64,000 nucleotides of DNA from JBAXEO01 sp963789515 (GTDB taxonomy: Bacteria > Actinomycetota > Coriobacteriia > Anaerosomatales > JAAXUF01): positions 434,001 through 498,000 of the forward strand of contig CAWBKW010000002.1 of NCBI GenBank assembly GCA_963789515.1. Direction: 5' to 3'. A program made the position numbers and the translations under genes. Positions within the stretch are counted from its first letter, which is position 1. Every line of letters begins with the position of its first letter. A model generated the notes under the pieces. It had not been told where the DNA came from, did no database searches, and saw only the letters and a program-made list of their open reading frames with translations. Of the stretch, positions 35,908-45,879 are shown one piece after another.

Positions 35908-35982
35908 ATGGCTCGTTACCTGCTAGTAGTTCAGCCTTGGGTAAGGTACGTGTTTCGGTCTCGCGTTCCGTATAGGGGATGA
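35908..35982 (+). CDS. Possible 24-codon leader ORF
   Basis: In the leader of the giant cytochrome gene an ATG at 35908 opens MARYLLVVQPWVRYVFRSRVPYRG and stops at 35982, four bases before the TTG start of the large gene. The ribosome site of the large gene (AGGGG, 35974-35978) lies inside its last codons, so translational coupling is conceivable. There is only a weak GGTGG upstream. It may be chance. Confidence 0.25.
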   Translation: MARYLLVVQPWVRYVFRSRVPYRG

Positions 35983-35985
35983 CGC

Positions 35986-38900
35986 TTGGGAAGTAGGATT
36001 CGGAGGGCTGCTCTTCGGCCCAGCTGGACCACCATCCTCGCTTCAGTGCTCGTCGCGGCTTTGGCGCTCGTGCCGGTCGTGGCTTTTGCCTTTGCCCCGG
36101 ACCCCCCAACCTCCCTCAACGCGGTTCCAGGCGCCCAACCGGTCATCGCGCGGCTCACTTGGAACCCCAGTTCGGGCGCCGTGCGCTACGCGGTATCGGT
36201 CGCCACTACGGCGAGCGGGCCCTTCAGAATGGTCGGAGAGACCCAGGTCACCTCCTACGACTTCAAGGATGGCCTCGGCGGCGTGCCGTACTATTTCCGC
36301 GTCGCAGCCCTCAACGAGCAGGGCGAACAGTCTTCGCCGGCTCCGCAGCCCACCGGGCCCGTTACCTCGGCTTGGGTGAGCGACGCTCACGTGGCGGCCA
36401 CTTCCGGAACCAGCAAGTGCAAGAGTTGTCACGTCCCGCACCAGGCCCTTGCCAGCCCGCTCATGCGCACCGAGGTCGCGACGTCCGCACCTGGGCAGTC
36501 GGCAACGTGCCTGACCTGCCATGATGGGACGATCCCCTCGGCGGGTAACGTGGCGAACGGAGCCAAGGACTCCTTTGCGCTGGCCAGCGGGCACTGCTCT
36601 CGACACTTCTGCTTCGGCCGGCGGTCTGACGAGCAAGTGCTCCAGCTGCCACGACCCTCACGCCACATCGAGCAAGAGGGCGATGCTTCCGGAGGCGGCA
36701 GGTCAACGGTCAGGCGGTTTCGTCGAACGGGACCGCTTGGTGCCTCGCCTGTCACGACGACGCCAACTCGTGGTATCGGGCCGACCTACCCGCCGTCCTC
36801 GGCGCCGCAGACCGACTCCGCGGGCTACCCGGTCTCCGGTACCTGGCTTGGCGCCGGCATCTACAGCGGCGTAACCAACGCGCATCGGCATGATTCCCGA
36901 GACGACTCAGCACCGCCGGATCGGGCCAGGAAGTTCGCCGCGACCAGGGCGACTGCCTCTACTGCCACGCCGCTCATCGCGGCGCCAACGCCTACGACGG
37001 GCTCAAGGCGACCTTCCGGCCGACCACGGCCGCCACGCTCGCTTCGGACCAGACCCAGGGCACCTACGCCGCGCATGTGCTTCACCTGTCACGGAGGGGT
37101 CAAACCCAGCGGGTTCGCGACGGCGCCGGTCGACATTCGGAGCTTCGTGACGAGTACGGGGCCGTCCTCGGGCCATCGCGTCAAGACCGCTGGCGGCCTG
37201 CTGCCTGTCGGCGCACCGCTTCCGTGCTACGAGTGTCACAACCCGCACGGCTCGAAGCGTGGCAACGACTCGATGATCTCGGATGTGCGCGGCGGGAGCC
37301 TGACAACCACGGGCAGTGCCGACGCCGTCCGCGGCTTCTGCTTCACCTGTCACGTGACCTCGGATACGTCGAAGGGCTGGGACAGCTCAGCCGCCACGTA
37401 CACCCCCGTTGCGGCCGGCGACAAGGTCGTGGGACTCGTCCGGACCGGCGGAGTGCTGAGGCTGCCTGCGCTGGACGCGCATACACAAGCGGGTGCGACC
37501 TCGTGCTACGTGTGCCACGGCTCCGACTACACAGCCGGCGGCAACAACGTGCACAGTCCCGGGGCGGGTGCCTACGACGCAGCCCTCCACAGGTCTGGCA
37601 CGTCGATGTGCTTCGGGTCCGGCTGCCATGCGGTCTCGCGGGAGCTTCCCGATGTGCATGCCGAGTTCGTCGGCAATCCTGCCGCCAAGTACCCTCAGTA
37701 CGCCACGACGTGCGACCTGTGTCACGACAATGACGATCCTGGGCGCATCGACTTCTCGTCGGCGACTTCGAGCTGTGACTCGTGCCATCCGGCCTACCAC
37801 GGCGCACCGGTCGGACAGCCGAAGCCGCATCAGGACCGCACGAGTCTCCACACACCCACGGCGGCAAGCGATGCGTGTACGGGGTGTCATGACGCCAGCC
37901 TGCCGGAGATTCACGGCGCCCCGGACTATGCGCAGACCGACTGCGGCGGCTGCCACGCCACTCACCCTCAGGCGAATGCTGCATGCGACATTTGCCACGC
38001 CTCAACCGTTGTCTGGAGCAAGACCGCGGACTGCGCGGGGTGCCACTCGATGACGTCGCCGCATCCCAACCTCGAGGCCAGCCACACAGCGACGATGACA
38101 AGTGGCGTGATGAACGTCTTCGTCGACCACGACGGAGGGGGCTCGGTCGACTGGGACGTGGAATGCTCGATGTGCCACGCCAGCACCCAGCTGCTCACGA
38201 TCCACGACAACGACTGCGCGGCCTGCCACAGCGGTTCTGCGCCAGCTGACAGCCTCGGCACGTGGAACAAGTCCTGCCAGCAGGGCGCATGTCACCCGAC
38301 GGTCGAACATTCGCTGGGCGACGGTGCGCACACTCAGATCGCGAGTCAGAACTGCGAAACGTGTCACGAATCCAACTGGGACGTCTACTACTCGACATGC
38401 GAGTGGTGCCACGACCCGGCCGGAGCCACTGCCCCTACGACGACGTCGGACCTCAAGCCGACCTACGTGGGCTCGGCGACGATCAACTTCAGCGCGGGCG
38501 GCGTCCACTACACTCGCTACAAGCTCGATGGCGGAGCCGCGACAGCGGGCAGCAGTCTGACGGTGGATGGTCCGTCGGTCGGTTCGGCCTCCCACGTGAT
38601 CGAGTACTGGTCGGTCAACGACGCCGGTGCTGAAGAGCTGCCACACAAGACGGGCGCGTTCACCATCGACCTAGACACCATCCCGCCGGTGACCACGAGC
38701 AACATCGTTGCGGCGACAGACCTACGCTGGTCCCCAAGCCTTCACGCTCACCGCTACAGACGTGCACTCCAGCGTCGCCGGCACGTGGTGGCAGCTTGAC
38801 GGCACGAGTGGTGCGTGGACTCCCGGAACGTCGGTGCCGGTTGCCGAGCCTGCCGCCGGGACCGCAGCGCACACACTTTACTGGTATTCGCGCGACAGCA

Positions 38901-41900
38901 AGGGCAACACGGAGGCGACCAAGTCGGTGAGCTTCTCGGTGCTGGCCGGTAGGGACTTCCTCTACAGCGGCAGCGCCCAGTCGTTCGTCGTACCGGCCGG
39001 CGTCACCTCGATCTCCCTCACCATGAAGGGCGGATCGGGCGGCAACAGCGTCCACGTTGGCGGCACCTACAGCATCGGAGGCGCTGGAGGCGGTGTGTCC
39101 GCCGTTATCCCGGTGACACCGGGTTCGACGCTTACCGTGCGGACGGGCGCCGCGGGTGCCGCATGCAATCCCTACGGCGCTTTCGGTTCAGGCGGCTGGC
39201 CTAACGGTGGCAACGGCAACCAATACGGCGGCGGCGGCGGCGGCTCGTCGTCCGTCTGGCTCGGTTCGACCGTGCTTGCTGAAGCGGGTGGTGGCGGCGG
39301 CGGCGGCAGTAGCACCACTGTCGGCGCAGGCGGAAGCGGCGGCAGCCAGGGTACCCTGCCCGGCGGCTATCGCACGGGCACTGCGGCGACTCCGTACGGT
39401 GCCGGCGGCGGTGCCGGCGGCTGGAACGCCGGCGCTGGCGGCAGTACCACCTACCGGGGAGGCACGGGCGGCACGAGCTACATCGCTGCGGGTACGGGTT
39501 CGCTCACGCCTGGCGCCAACGTCGGCAACGGATCGGTCAGCATCCGTTACGCAGTCGGCGCCAGCGTCTACACGCTCACCTACACCGCGGGGGCCAACGG
39601 CACCATCACGGGCACGAGCCCTCAGACGGTCGCATCCGGAGGTTCCGGCACCGCGGTCACGGCGGTCGCCAACACCGGCTACCACTTCGTGAACTGGTCC
39701 GACGGCATCACGACTGCGACACGTACCGACACCAACGTGACGGCCAACAAGAGCGTGACCGCGAACTTCGCGGTCAACACCTACACGCTCACCTACACCG
39801 CGGGGGCCAACGGCACCATCACGGGCACGAGCCCGCAGACGGTGAACCACAACGGCTCGCGGCACCGCGGTCACGGCGGTCGCCAACACCGGCTACCACT
39901 TCGTGAACTGGTCCGACGGCATCACGACGGCGACGCGTACCGACACCAACGTGACGGCCAACAAGAGCGTGACCGCCAACTTCGCGGTCAACGTCAGCTA
40001 CACGATCACGTCCTTGGCGGGCGCAGGTGGCTCTATCTCGCCGGCGGGCGCTGTGAGTGTCTCCGGCGGCTCGAACCAGGTGTTCACGATCACGCCGGAC
40101 AGCGGCTTCAGCATCTCGCAGGTGCTCGTTGACGGCGTGGACCAGGGGGCAGTCAGCACCTACACGTTCACCAATGTGGTCACAGCGCACACGATCAGCG
40201 CGACCTTCGTGCTCGGTGGCGGAGGCGGCACTCAGACGACGACTCTGGACATGGGTGACTCTGAGTGGTTCGACGCGCGGCTCGGTGCTTCGGGACCGTG
40301 GGGCACCTTCTCCATCTACGCGAACGGCGTGCTGATCGGGACCAAGACAGCGGACGGCACCTCCACCTGGAACTGCCCGCAGACCGACGTTCCTTCCGGT
40401 GCGCGTATCGACATAGTGGCTGATGTCGGGTTCACCGACCCGCTAGAGGTCTACGACTACTACACGCCGCACACCTTCACGACCTATCTCCCGGCCGGAG
40501 TGACGCGTCTCGAGGCTGCGACATGGAGCGGGTTCCCCCTCCTGACCAGCGGCGACGGCGCAGACGGCTACAACTGGGGCTATCCGGAGAACGACTACAC
40601 CTACGTGTATCTGGCACCGGCAACGATCACCGGTATCGTGTATTCCACGGGCGGGCCGGTGACGAACTACACGCTCACCTACACCGCGGGGGCCAACGGC
40701 ACCATCACGCGGCACGAGCCCTCAGACGGTCGCATCCGGAGGTTCCGGCACCGCGGTCACGGCGGTGGCCAACACCGGCTACCACTTCGTGAACTGGTCC
40801 GACGGCATCACGACTGCGACACGTACCGACACCAACGTGACGGCCAACAAGAGCGTGACCGCGAACTTCGCGATCAACACCTACACGCTCACCTACACCG
40901 CCGGGGCCAACGGCACCATCACGGGCACGAGCCCGCAGACGGTCGCATCACGGAGGCTCCGGCACCGCGGTCACGGCGGTGGCCAACACCGGCTACCACT
41001 TCGTGAACTGGTCCGACGGCATCACGACGGCGACGCGCACCGACACCAACGTGACGGCCAACAAGAGCGTGACCGCCAACTTCGCGGTCAACACCTACAC
41101 GCTCACCTACACCGCGGGGGCCAACGGCACCATCACGGGCACGAGCCCGCAGACGGTGAACCACGACGGCTCGCGGTACCGCGGTCACGGCGGTGGCCAA
41201 CACCGGCTACCACTTCGTGAACTGGTCCGACGGCATCACGACGGCGACGCGTACCGACACCAACGTGACGGCCAACAAGAGCGTGACCGCCAACTTCGCG
41301 GTCAACGTCAGCTACACGATCACGTCCTTGGCGGGCGCAGGTGGCTCTATCTCGCCGGCGGGCGCTGTGAGTGTCTCCGGCGGCTCGAACCAGGTGTTCA
41401 CGATCACGCCGGACAGCGGCTTTAGCATCTCGCAGGTGCTCGTTGACGGCGTGGACCAGGGGGCAGTCAGCACCTACACGTTCACCAATGTGGTCACAGC
41501 GCACACGATCAGCGCGACCTTCGTGCTCGGTGGCGGAGGCGGCACTCAGACGACGACTCTGGACATGGGTGACTCTGAGTGGTTCGACGCGCGGCTCGGT
41601 GCTTCGGGACCGTGGGGCACCTTCTCCATCTACGCGAACGGCGTGCTGATCGGGACCAAGACAGCGGACGGCACCTCCACCTGGAACTGCCCGCAGACCG
41701 ACGTTCCTTCCGGTGCGCGTATCGACATCGTGGCTGATGTCGGGTTCACCGACCCGCTAGAGGTCTACGACTACTACACGCCGCACACCTTCACGACCTA
41801 TCTCCCGGCCGGAGTGACGCGTCTCGAGGCTGCGACATGGAGCGGGTTCCCCCTCCTGACCAGCGGCGACGGCGCAGACGGCTACAACTGGGGCTATCCG

Positions 41901-42395
41901 GAGAACGACTACACCTACGTGTATCTGGCACCGGCAACGATCACCGGTATCATGTATTCCACGGGACCAAGCTTCTCGATACCTCTCCCGAACGCCGCAG
42001 GGCAGTTTGAGGCGATCAGAAGCGAAGCCGATCCCGGCGCTGTGTACGGCTACTACAGAATCTACTTGGATGACGTGGAGATCGGCAGCATCGACCCGGC
42101 GGGTCCCACCACCTGGAACAACACAACCAGACGGTCGCTTTCGACCGGAGCCTCGCACCACATCGACATCACGTACGACGCGTGGTTCGGGGGCCCGGGA
42201 GGATCGGGTGGGCCGGTCACTGAGACGGCGGCCATCCCGTCGGAAGCACGGTGGCTCGAGATTGCGACGTGGACCGGATTCACGGGCGTGAACAAGTACA
42301 CCACCGATCCCGGTGATGGAAACACCTGGTGGAGCGCCGAGATTGCCGGCGGGGGTACCGCGATCACCAACATCGTCTACTCGACGACCCCCTAG
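35986..42395 (+). CDS. Giant multihaem c-type cytochrome with adhesin-like repeats (11 frame breaks)
   Basis: Read through 11 single-base breaks, this is one gene of about 2132 codons. A signal peptide (TTILASVLVAALALVPVVAFA) precedes an FN3-like domain (about 40-125). About 21 haem motifs follow to near residue 830: 19 CxxCH, such as CKSCH, CLTCH, CSSCH, CLYCH and CEWCH, and two CX4CH (CFGSGCH, CQQGACH). Next come two OmpL47-like domains, a Gly-rich stretch, five InlB-type B repeats and three copies of a novel module. The TTG start has AGGGG eight bases upstream. No LPXTG or C-terminal membrane helix is seen. The likely role is extracellular electron transfer combined with surface attachment (inference). 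Confidence 0.85.
39566..39989 (+). repeat. Two InlB-type B repeat units
   Basis: Units of about 71 residues begin YTLTYTAGANGTITGTSPQTV and end GYHFVNWSDG...TANKSVTANFAVN. They match the divergent InlB B-repeat pattern. DNA identity between units is very high. Unit 1 is in frame; unit 2 has an extra base at 39859. Confidence 0.85.
39771..40651 (+). repeat. Long direct repeat, copy 1 (about 880 bp)
   Basis: This stretch holds one InlB-type unit, a second InlB-like domain (VSYTITSLAGAGGSISPAGA) and the novel module ending ATITGIVYST. It recurs at 41085-41965 with a constant offset of 1314 bp and only a few single-base differences. Confidence 0.9.
40665..41303 (+). repeat. Three further InlB-type B repeat units
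   Basis: Units start near 40665, 40880 and 41093 and are nearly identical to those at 39566-39989. Each contains one extra base relative to unit 1, at 40709, 40950 and 41173. Protein patterns repeat NTGYHFVNWSDGITTATRTD. Confidence 0.85.
41085..41965 (+). repeat. Long direct repeat, copy 2 (about 880 bp)
   Basis: Second copy of the segment at 39771-40651, offset exactly 1314 bp. Differences include GGCTTCAGC/GGCTTTAGC, ATAGTGG/ATCGTGG and ATCGTG/ATCATG. Near-identity implies a recent internal duplication or gene conversion. Confidence 0.9.
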
Positions 42396-42487
42396 CGCGT
42401 CGGGGCAATGGAAGACGGCTGCGGAAGCCCCTCTTCAGTTGCGCTACAGTAGGAACTCCCCTAGACACCCCGATCACCGGAGTCTCG

Positions 42488-43772
42488 ATGAACGCGCGCG
42501 CACCTAAAGGTACTGCCGACATGCTGCCGTCCACCGCGCGCGCGTGGGAGCACCTGACGCGGACCGCGCAGGAGCTGTTCGCCCGCTACGGCTACGAGCC
42601 GGTCTACACGCCGCTCTTCGAGCACACTGATGTCTTCACCCGAGGTATCGGTGAGGCCACCGACATCGTCTCGAAGGAGATGTACACGTTCGAGGACCGC
42701 GGCAACCCTCCACGTTCTCTCACGCTGCGTCCCGAGGGGACCGCGAGCGTCGTTCGTGCGGCACTCGAGCACAACCTGGTCCCGAGCGGCGCTCCGGTGG
42801 TCAAGCTCTACTACAGCGGCCCGATGTTCCGCTACGAGCGTCCGCAGAAGGGGCGCATGCGCCAGTTCTGGCAGATAGGTGCCGAGATGCTCGGCGCCGC
42901 CGAGCCGACCGCCGATGCCGAGCTGATCACGCTGCTGTGGCGCTTCTACGAGGCCGTCGGCATCCCGGCGAGCAGCATGCGGCTGCTCATCAACACGATG
43001 GGCGACGAGAACTGCCGACCGGCCTACCGCGAGAAGATCTCGGCGTACATCCGCTAGCACGCCGACGGCCTGTGCGACGAGTGCAACCGCCGAGCGGACA
43101 CCAACCCGCTGCGCGCCTTCGACTGCAAGAACCCCGCGTGCAAGGTGATCATGGGCGGAGCGCCGCTCCTGCGTGACGAGCTCTGCGACGAGTGCGCGGC
43201 GCACTACTCGGCGGTCAAGGGCCTCCTCGACGCGCTCGGGATCCCCTACATCGAGGACCCCTCGCTCGTTCGTGGCCTCGACTACTACACGCGCACCGTC
43301 TTCGAGGTGCAGGTCGACGCCGGACTCGGCTCGCAGAACGCCATCGGCGGGGGAGGGCGCTACGACCGGCTCATGGAGGAGTACGACGGCCCTGCCACAC
43401 CGGGTCTCGGCTTCGCGCTCGGTTTCGAGCGCACGCTGCTGGCGATGGAGGCCGTGCGGCGCCATCGCCGAGGGACTGCCCAAGTCCGAAGTCTACGTCG
43501 CTCGGGTGGACACCAGCGTCGGTGGGGCTGCATTCGCGCTGGTCTCGGCGTTGCGTGATGCGGGGATCGCCGCCGAGACCGACCACCAGGGGCGCAGCCT
43601 CAAGTCGCAGTTCAAGCAGGCCGACCGGCTCGGCGCGCGGCTCGTTGCCGTTCTCGGTCCCGACGAGGTGGCTGCCGGTCAGGTGAAACTGCGCGACATG
43701 GGAACGAAGGAAGAGACGACCGTCGCGCTGACCCAGGCCGCATCGGCGGTCTCGGCGATGCTCTCCCGCTAG
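42488..43772 (+). CDS. hisS: Histidyl-tRNA synthetase (in-frame TAG and one frame break)
   Basis: A class II synthetase starting NARAPKGTADMLPSTARAWEHL. Motif 2 appears as LTLRPEGTASVVRA and MFRYERPQKGRMRQFWQIG, the histidine-specific motif as LVRGLDYYTRTVFEVQ, and motif 3 as GFALGFERTLLAME. An in-frame TAG at 43055-43057 sits where YIREHADGLCDEC would be expected (GAG to TAG). One extra G at 43456 shifts the C-terminal anticodon-binding domain (SEVYVARVDTSVGG...). Corrected length is 427 residues. Between motifs 2 and 3 a Cys-rich segment (CDECNRRADTNP...CDECAAHY) is present. aspS follows in the standard hisS-aspS order. Confidence 0.9.
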
Positions 43773-43798
43773 CGGCATTTCGGCGCAGCACCATCGCG

Positions 43799-43804
43799 TA
43801 TACT
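43799..43804 (+). promoter_or_regulatory. -10 candidate of aspS
   Basis: TATACT lies 42 bases before the aspS ATG in the 74-base gap after hisS. Confidence 0.35.
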
Positions 43805-43846
43805 CGGCAACGCGAATCCCGACACTCCGGAACAGAAGAGGCCATC

Positions 43847-45617
43847 ATGCTGGACGCCCGCTACTCAATGCGCTCGCATACCTGCGGCGCCGTCACGGCC
43901 GCTGCGATCGGCGAAGAGGTCCGTCTCGCCGGATGGGTGGCCAAACGCCGCGACCACGGTGGCCTGGTCTTCCTCGACATCCGCGACCGCACCGGCATCA
44001 TCCAGTGCACGTTCGATCCCGAGGCCTCGCGCGAGGCGTTCCCCATCGCCGAGACGGTGCGGCCGGAATGGGTCGTGCTGCTGCGCGGCACGGTGCGTCG
44101 TCGTCCCGTCGGCACCGAGAACCCCAACATGCCGACCGGTGAGGTCGAGGTCATCATCCACGGCGCCGAGGTGCTGAACCGCTCGGAGACGCCGCCGTTC
44201 GAGATCGAGGCCGGCATCGAGACCGACGAGCTGACGCGTCTGAAGTGGCGCTACCTCGACATCCGCCGTCCCGAGGTGCTCGCCGCGCTTCAGCTGCGCG
44301 ACCGGGTCACCCAGCGCTTTCGCAAGTCGCTCGAACACCGCGGGTTCATGGAGGTCGAGACGCCGATCCTGGGCAAGTCGACTCCCGAGGGCGCGCGCGA
44401 CTTCGTCGTGCCGAGCAGACTGAATCCCGGCAAGTTCTACGCGCTTCCGCAGTCGCCGCAGCTCTTCAAGCAGCTGCTCATGATCGGCGGCGTCGAGCGC
44501 TACTACCAGATCGCGCGCTGCTTCCGCGACGAGGACCTTCGCGCCGACCGTCAGCCGGAGTTCACCCAGGTCGACATCGAGATGTCGTTCGCCACCCAGG
44601 ACGACATCATGGCGATGATGGAAGACGTCATGCACGAGGTCATGCATGAGGCCGGCGTCGATCTCGTGACCCCGCTTGCAGCGCATCACCTGGCATGACG
44701 CGATGGAGCGCTTCGGCTCCGACCGCCCGGACCTGCGCTTCGGTCTCGAACTCGTCGACGTGTCGCCGGTCTTCTCGGCGAGCGAGTTCAAGGTGTTCTC
44801 GGGAGCGCTGGCAAGCGGGGGCGCGATCAAGGCGCTCAACGCCAAGGGCGCCGGTGACTGGAGCCGCGGCAAGATCGACGCGCTCAACCAGGCGGCCATC
44901 GACGCGGGGGCCAAGGGCCTGGCGTGGGTCGCCTTCATGAGCAACGGCGAGATCAAGAGCCCGGTCGCCAAGTTCTTCACCGACGCCGAGATGGCGGCCC
45001 TCAAGGTTGCATGCGCCGCCGAGCCGGGCGACCTGGTCTGCATGGTGGCCGATGCGCGCGAGGTCGCCAACGAGGTCCTGGGCGTGATCCGCCTCAAGCT
45101 CGCGGATGAACTCGGCATCGAGCGCAAGGGATTCGCGACGCTGTGGGTCGTGGACTTCCCGATGTTCACCTACGACGCCGAGGAAGAGAGCTGGAAGGCG
45201 AACCACCACCCGTTCACGCTGCCGTATCTGGCACATACCGATCTCATCGAGACGGATCCCGGCGCAGTTCTCACTCACAGCTACGACTTGGTGATGAACG
45301 GCCTCGAGATCGGCGGCGGAACGCTGCGTATCCACGATGCCGCCATCCAGATGCGCATCCTGCAGCGTCTCGGCCACACCGAGGAGGCAGCGCGCGAGCA
45401 GTTCGGCTTCCTTCTCGACGCGCTCTCGTTCGGCGCGCCGCCGCACGGCGGAATCGCGCTCGGGCTCGATCGGCTCATCATGGTCCTCGCAGGGCTCAAT
45501 TCGATTCGTGACGTCATCGCCTTTCCCAAGACGTCTTCGGGTGGCGATCCGATGACCGCCGCGCCGGGTTCCGTTTCGGCACGGCAGCTTAAGGACGTCC
45601 ACCTGCGTGTGGACTAA
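43847..45617 (+). CDS. aspS: Aspartyl-tRNA synthetase (single-base frame break)
   Basis: The OB-fold anticodon domain (VRLAGWVAKRRDHGGLVFLDIRDRTGIIQ) is followed by the class II core: FMEVETPILGKSTPEGARDF, YALPQSPQLFKQLLMIGG, motif 2 CFRDEDLRADRQPEFTQVDIEMSF, the bacterial GAD insert, and motif 3 GIALGLDRLIMVLAG. The frame breaks at 44678, where CTTGCAGCGC gives TPLQRITWHDAMERFGSD with one G fewer; corrected length is 589 residues, the normal bacterial size. The ATG at 43847 follows AGAAGAGG. ATG 43868 is an alternative. Confidence 0.94.
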
Positions 45618-45671
45618 TCGGTAACGTAGGCGGCGGTTCATGCCGATATTGGCGGGTGTAGGAGCGCGCGC

Positions 45672-45677
45672 TACACT
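45672..45677 (+). promoter_or_regulatory. -10 of the 6S RNA candidate
   Basis: TACACT precedes the predicted 5' end of the rod-shaped RNA by about seven bases. Confidence 0.45.
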
Positions 45678-45683
45678 CTGTCT

Positions 45684-45858
45684 AAGCTTCGCCTTGATAG
45701 TGGCTCGGCACATACGGTCGAACCAACACTTCTTCAACGGGAGCTCTAGATTCCGAGGACCAAAGGTATCCCTCTCTTGGAGGGAAGCTTGAAGCCGAGG
45801 TGCGAGCACCCACCTGCCGAGGCAGGTTCACCGCGTCGGGCCACGTCAAGGCGGGGCA
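45684..45858 (+). ncRNA. ssrS: Candidate 6S RNA
   Basis: A non-coding stretch between aspS and a lipoprotein gene folds as a rod. The closing stem pairs CGCCTTGA (45690-45697) with TCAAGGCG (45846-45853) and GTGGC (45700-45704) with GCCAC (45840-45844). An apical hairpin TCCCTC-TCTTG-GAGGGA lies at 45769-45785. The 3' side has GAGCACCCACCTG followed by a small hairpin ACCTGC-CGAG-GCAGGT and TTCA, resembling the conserved ACCCACCUG...CAGGUUCA region of many 6S RNAs. Length of about 175 bases fits. Location between aspS and rarA recalls Gram-positive 6S loci. 6S RNA binds the housekeeping RNA polymerase holoenzyme in stationary phase. Confidence 0.7.
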
Positions 45859-45879
45859 ACACCGCCGCTGAGGAGCATC

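Noticed and set aside
35871..35985. Riboswitch (for example c-di-GMP type) in the cytochrome leader
   Set aside because: I looked for GEMM-like core sequences and paired stems and saw none convincing.
39560..41965. Possible CRISPR or tandem satellite array
   Set aside because: Repeats are long coding units of about 212 bp in a protein frame with no unique spacers of 30-40 bp.
43055..43057. TAG in hisS as a recoded (pyrrolysine or suppressed) codon
   Set aside because: TAG serves as the normal stop for several genes here, and hisS is not a known recoded gene. A substitution is simpler.
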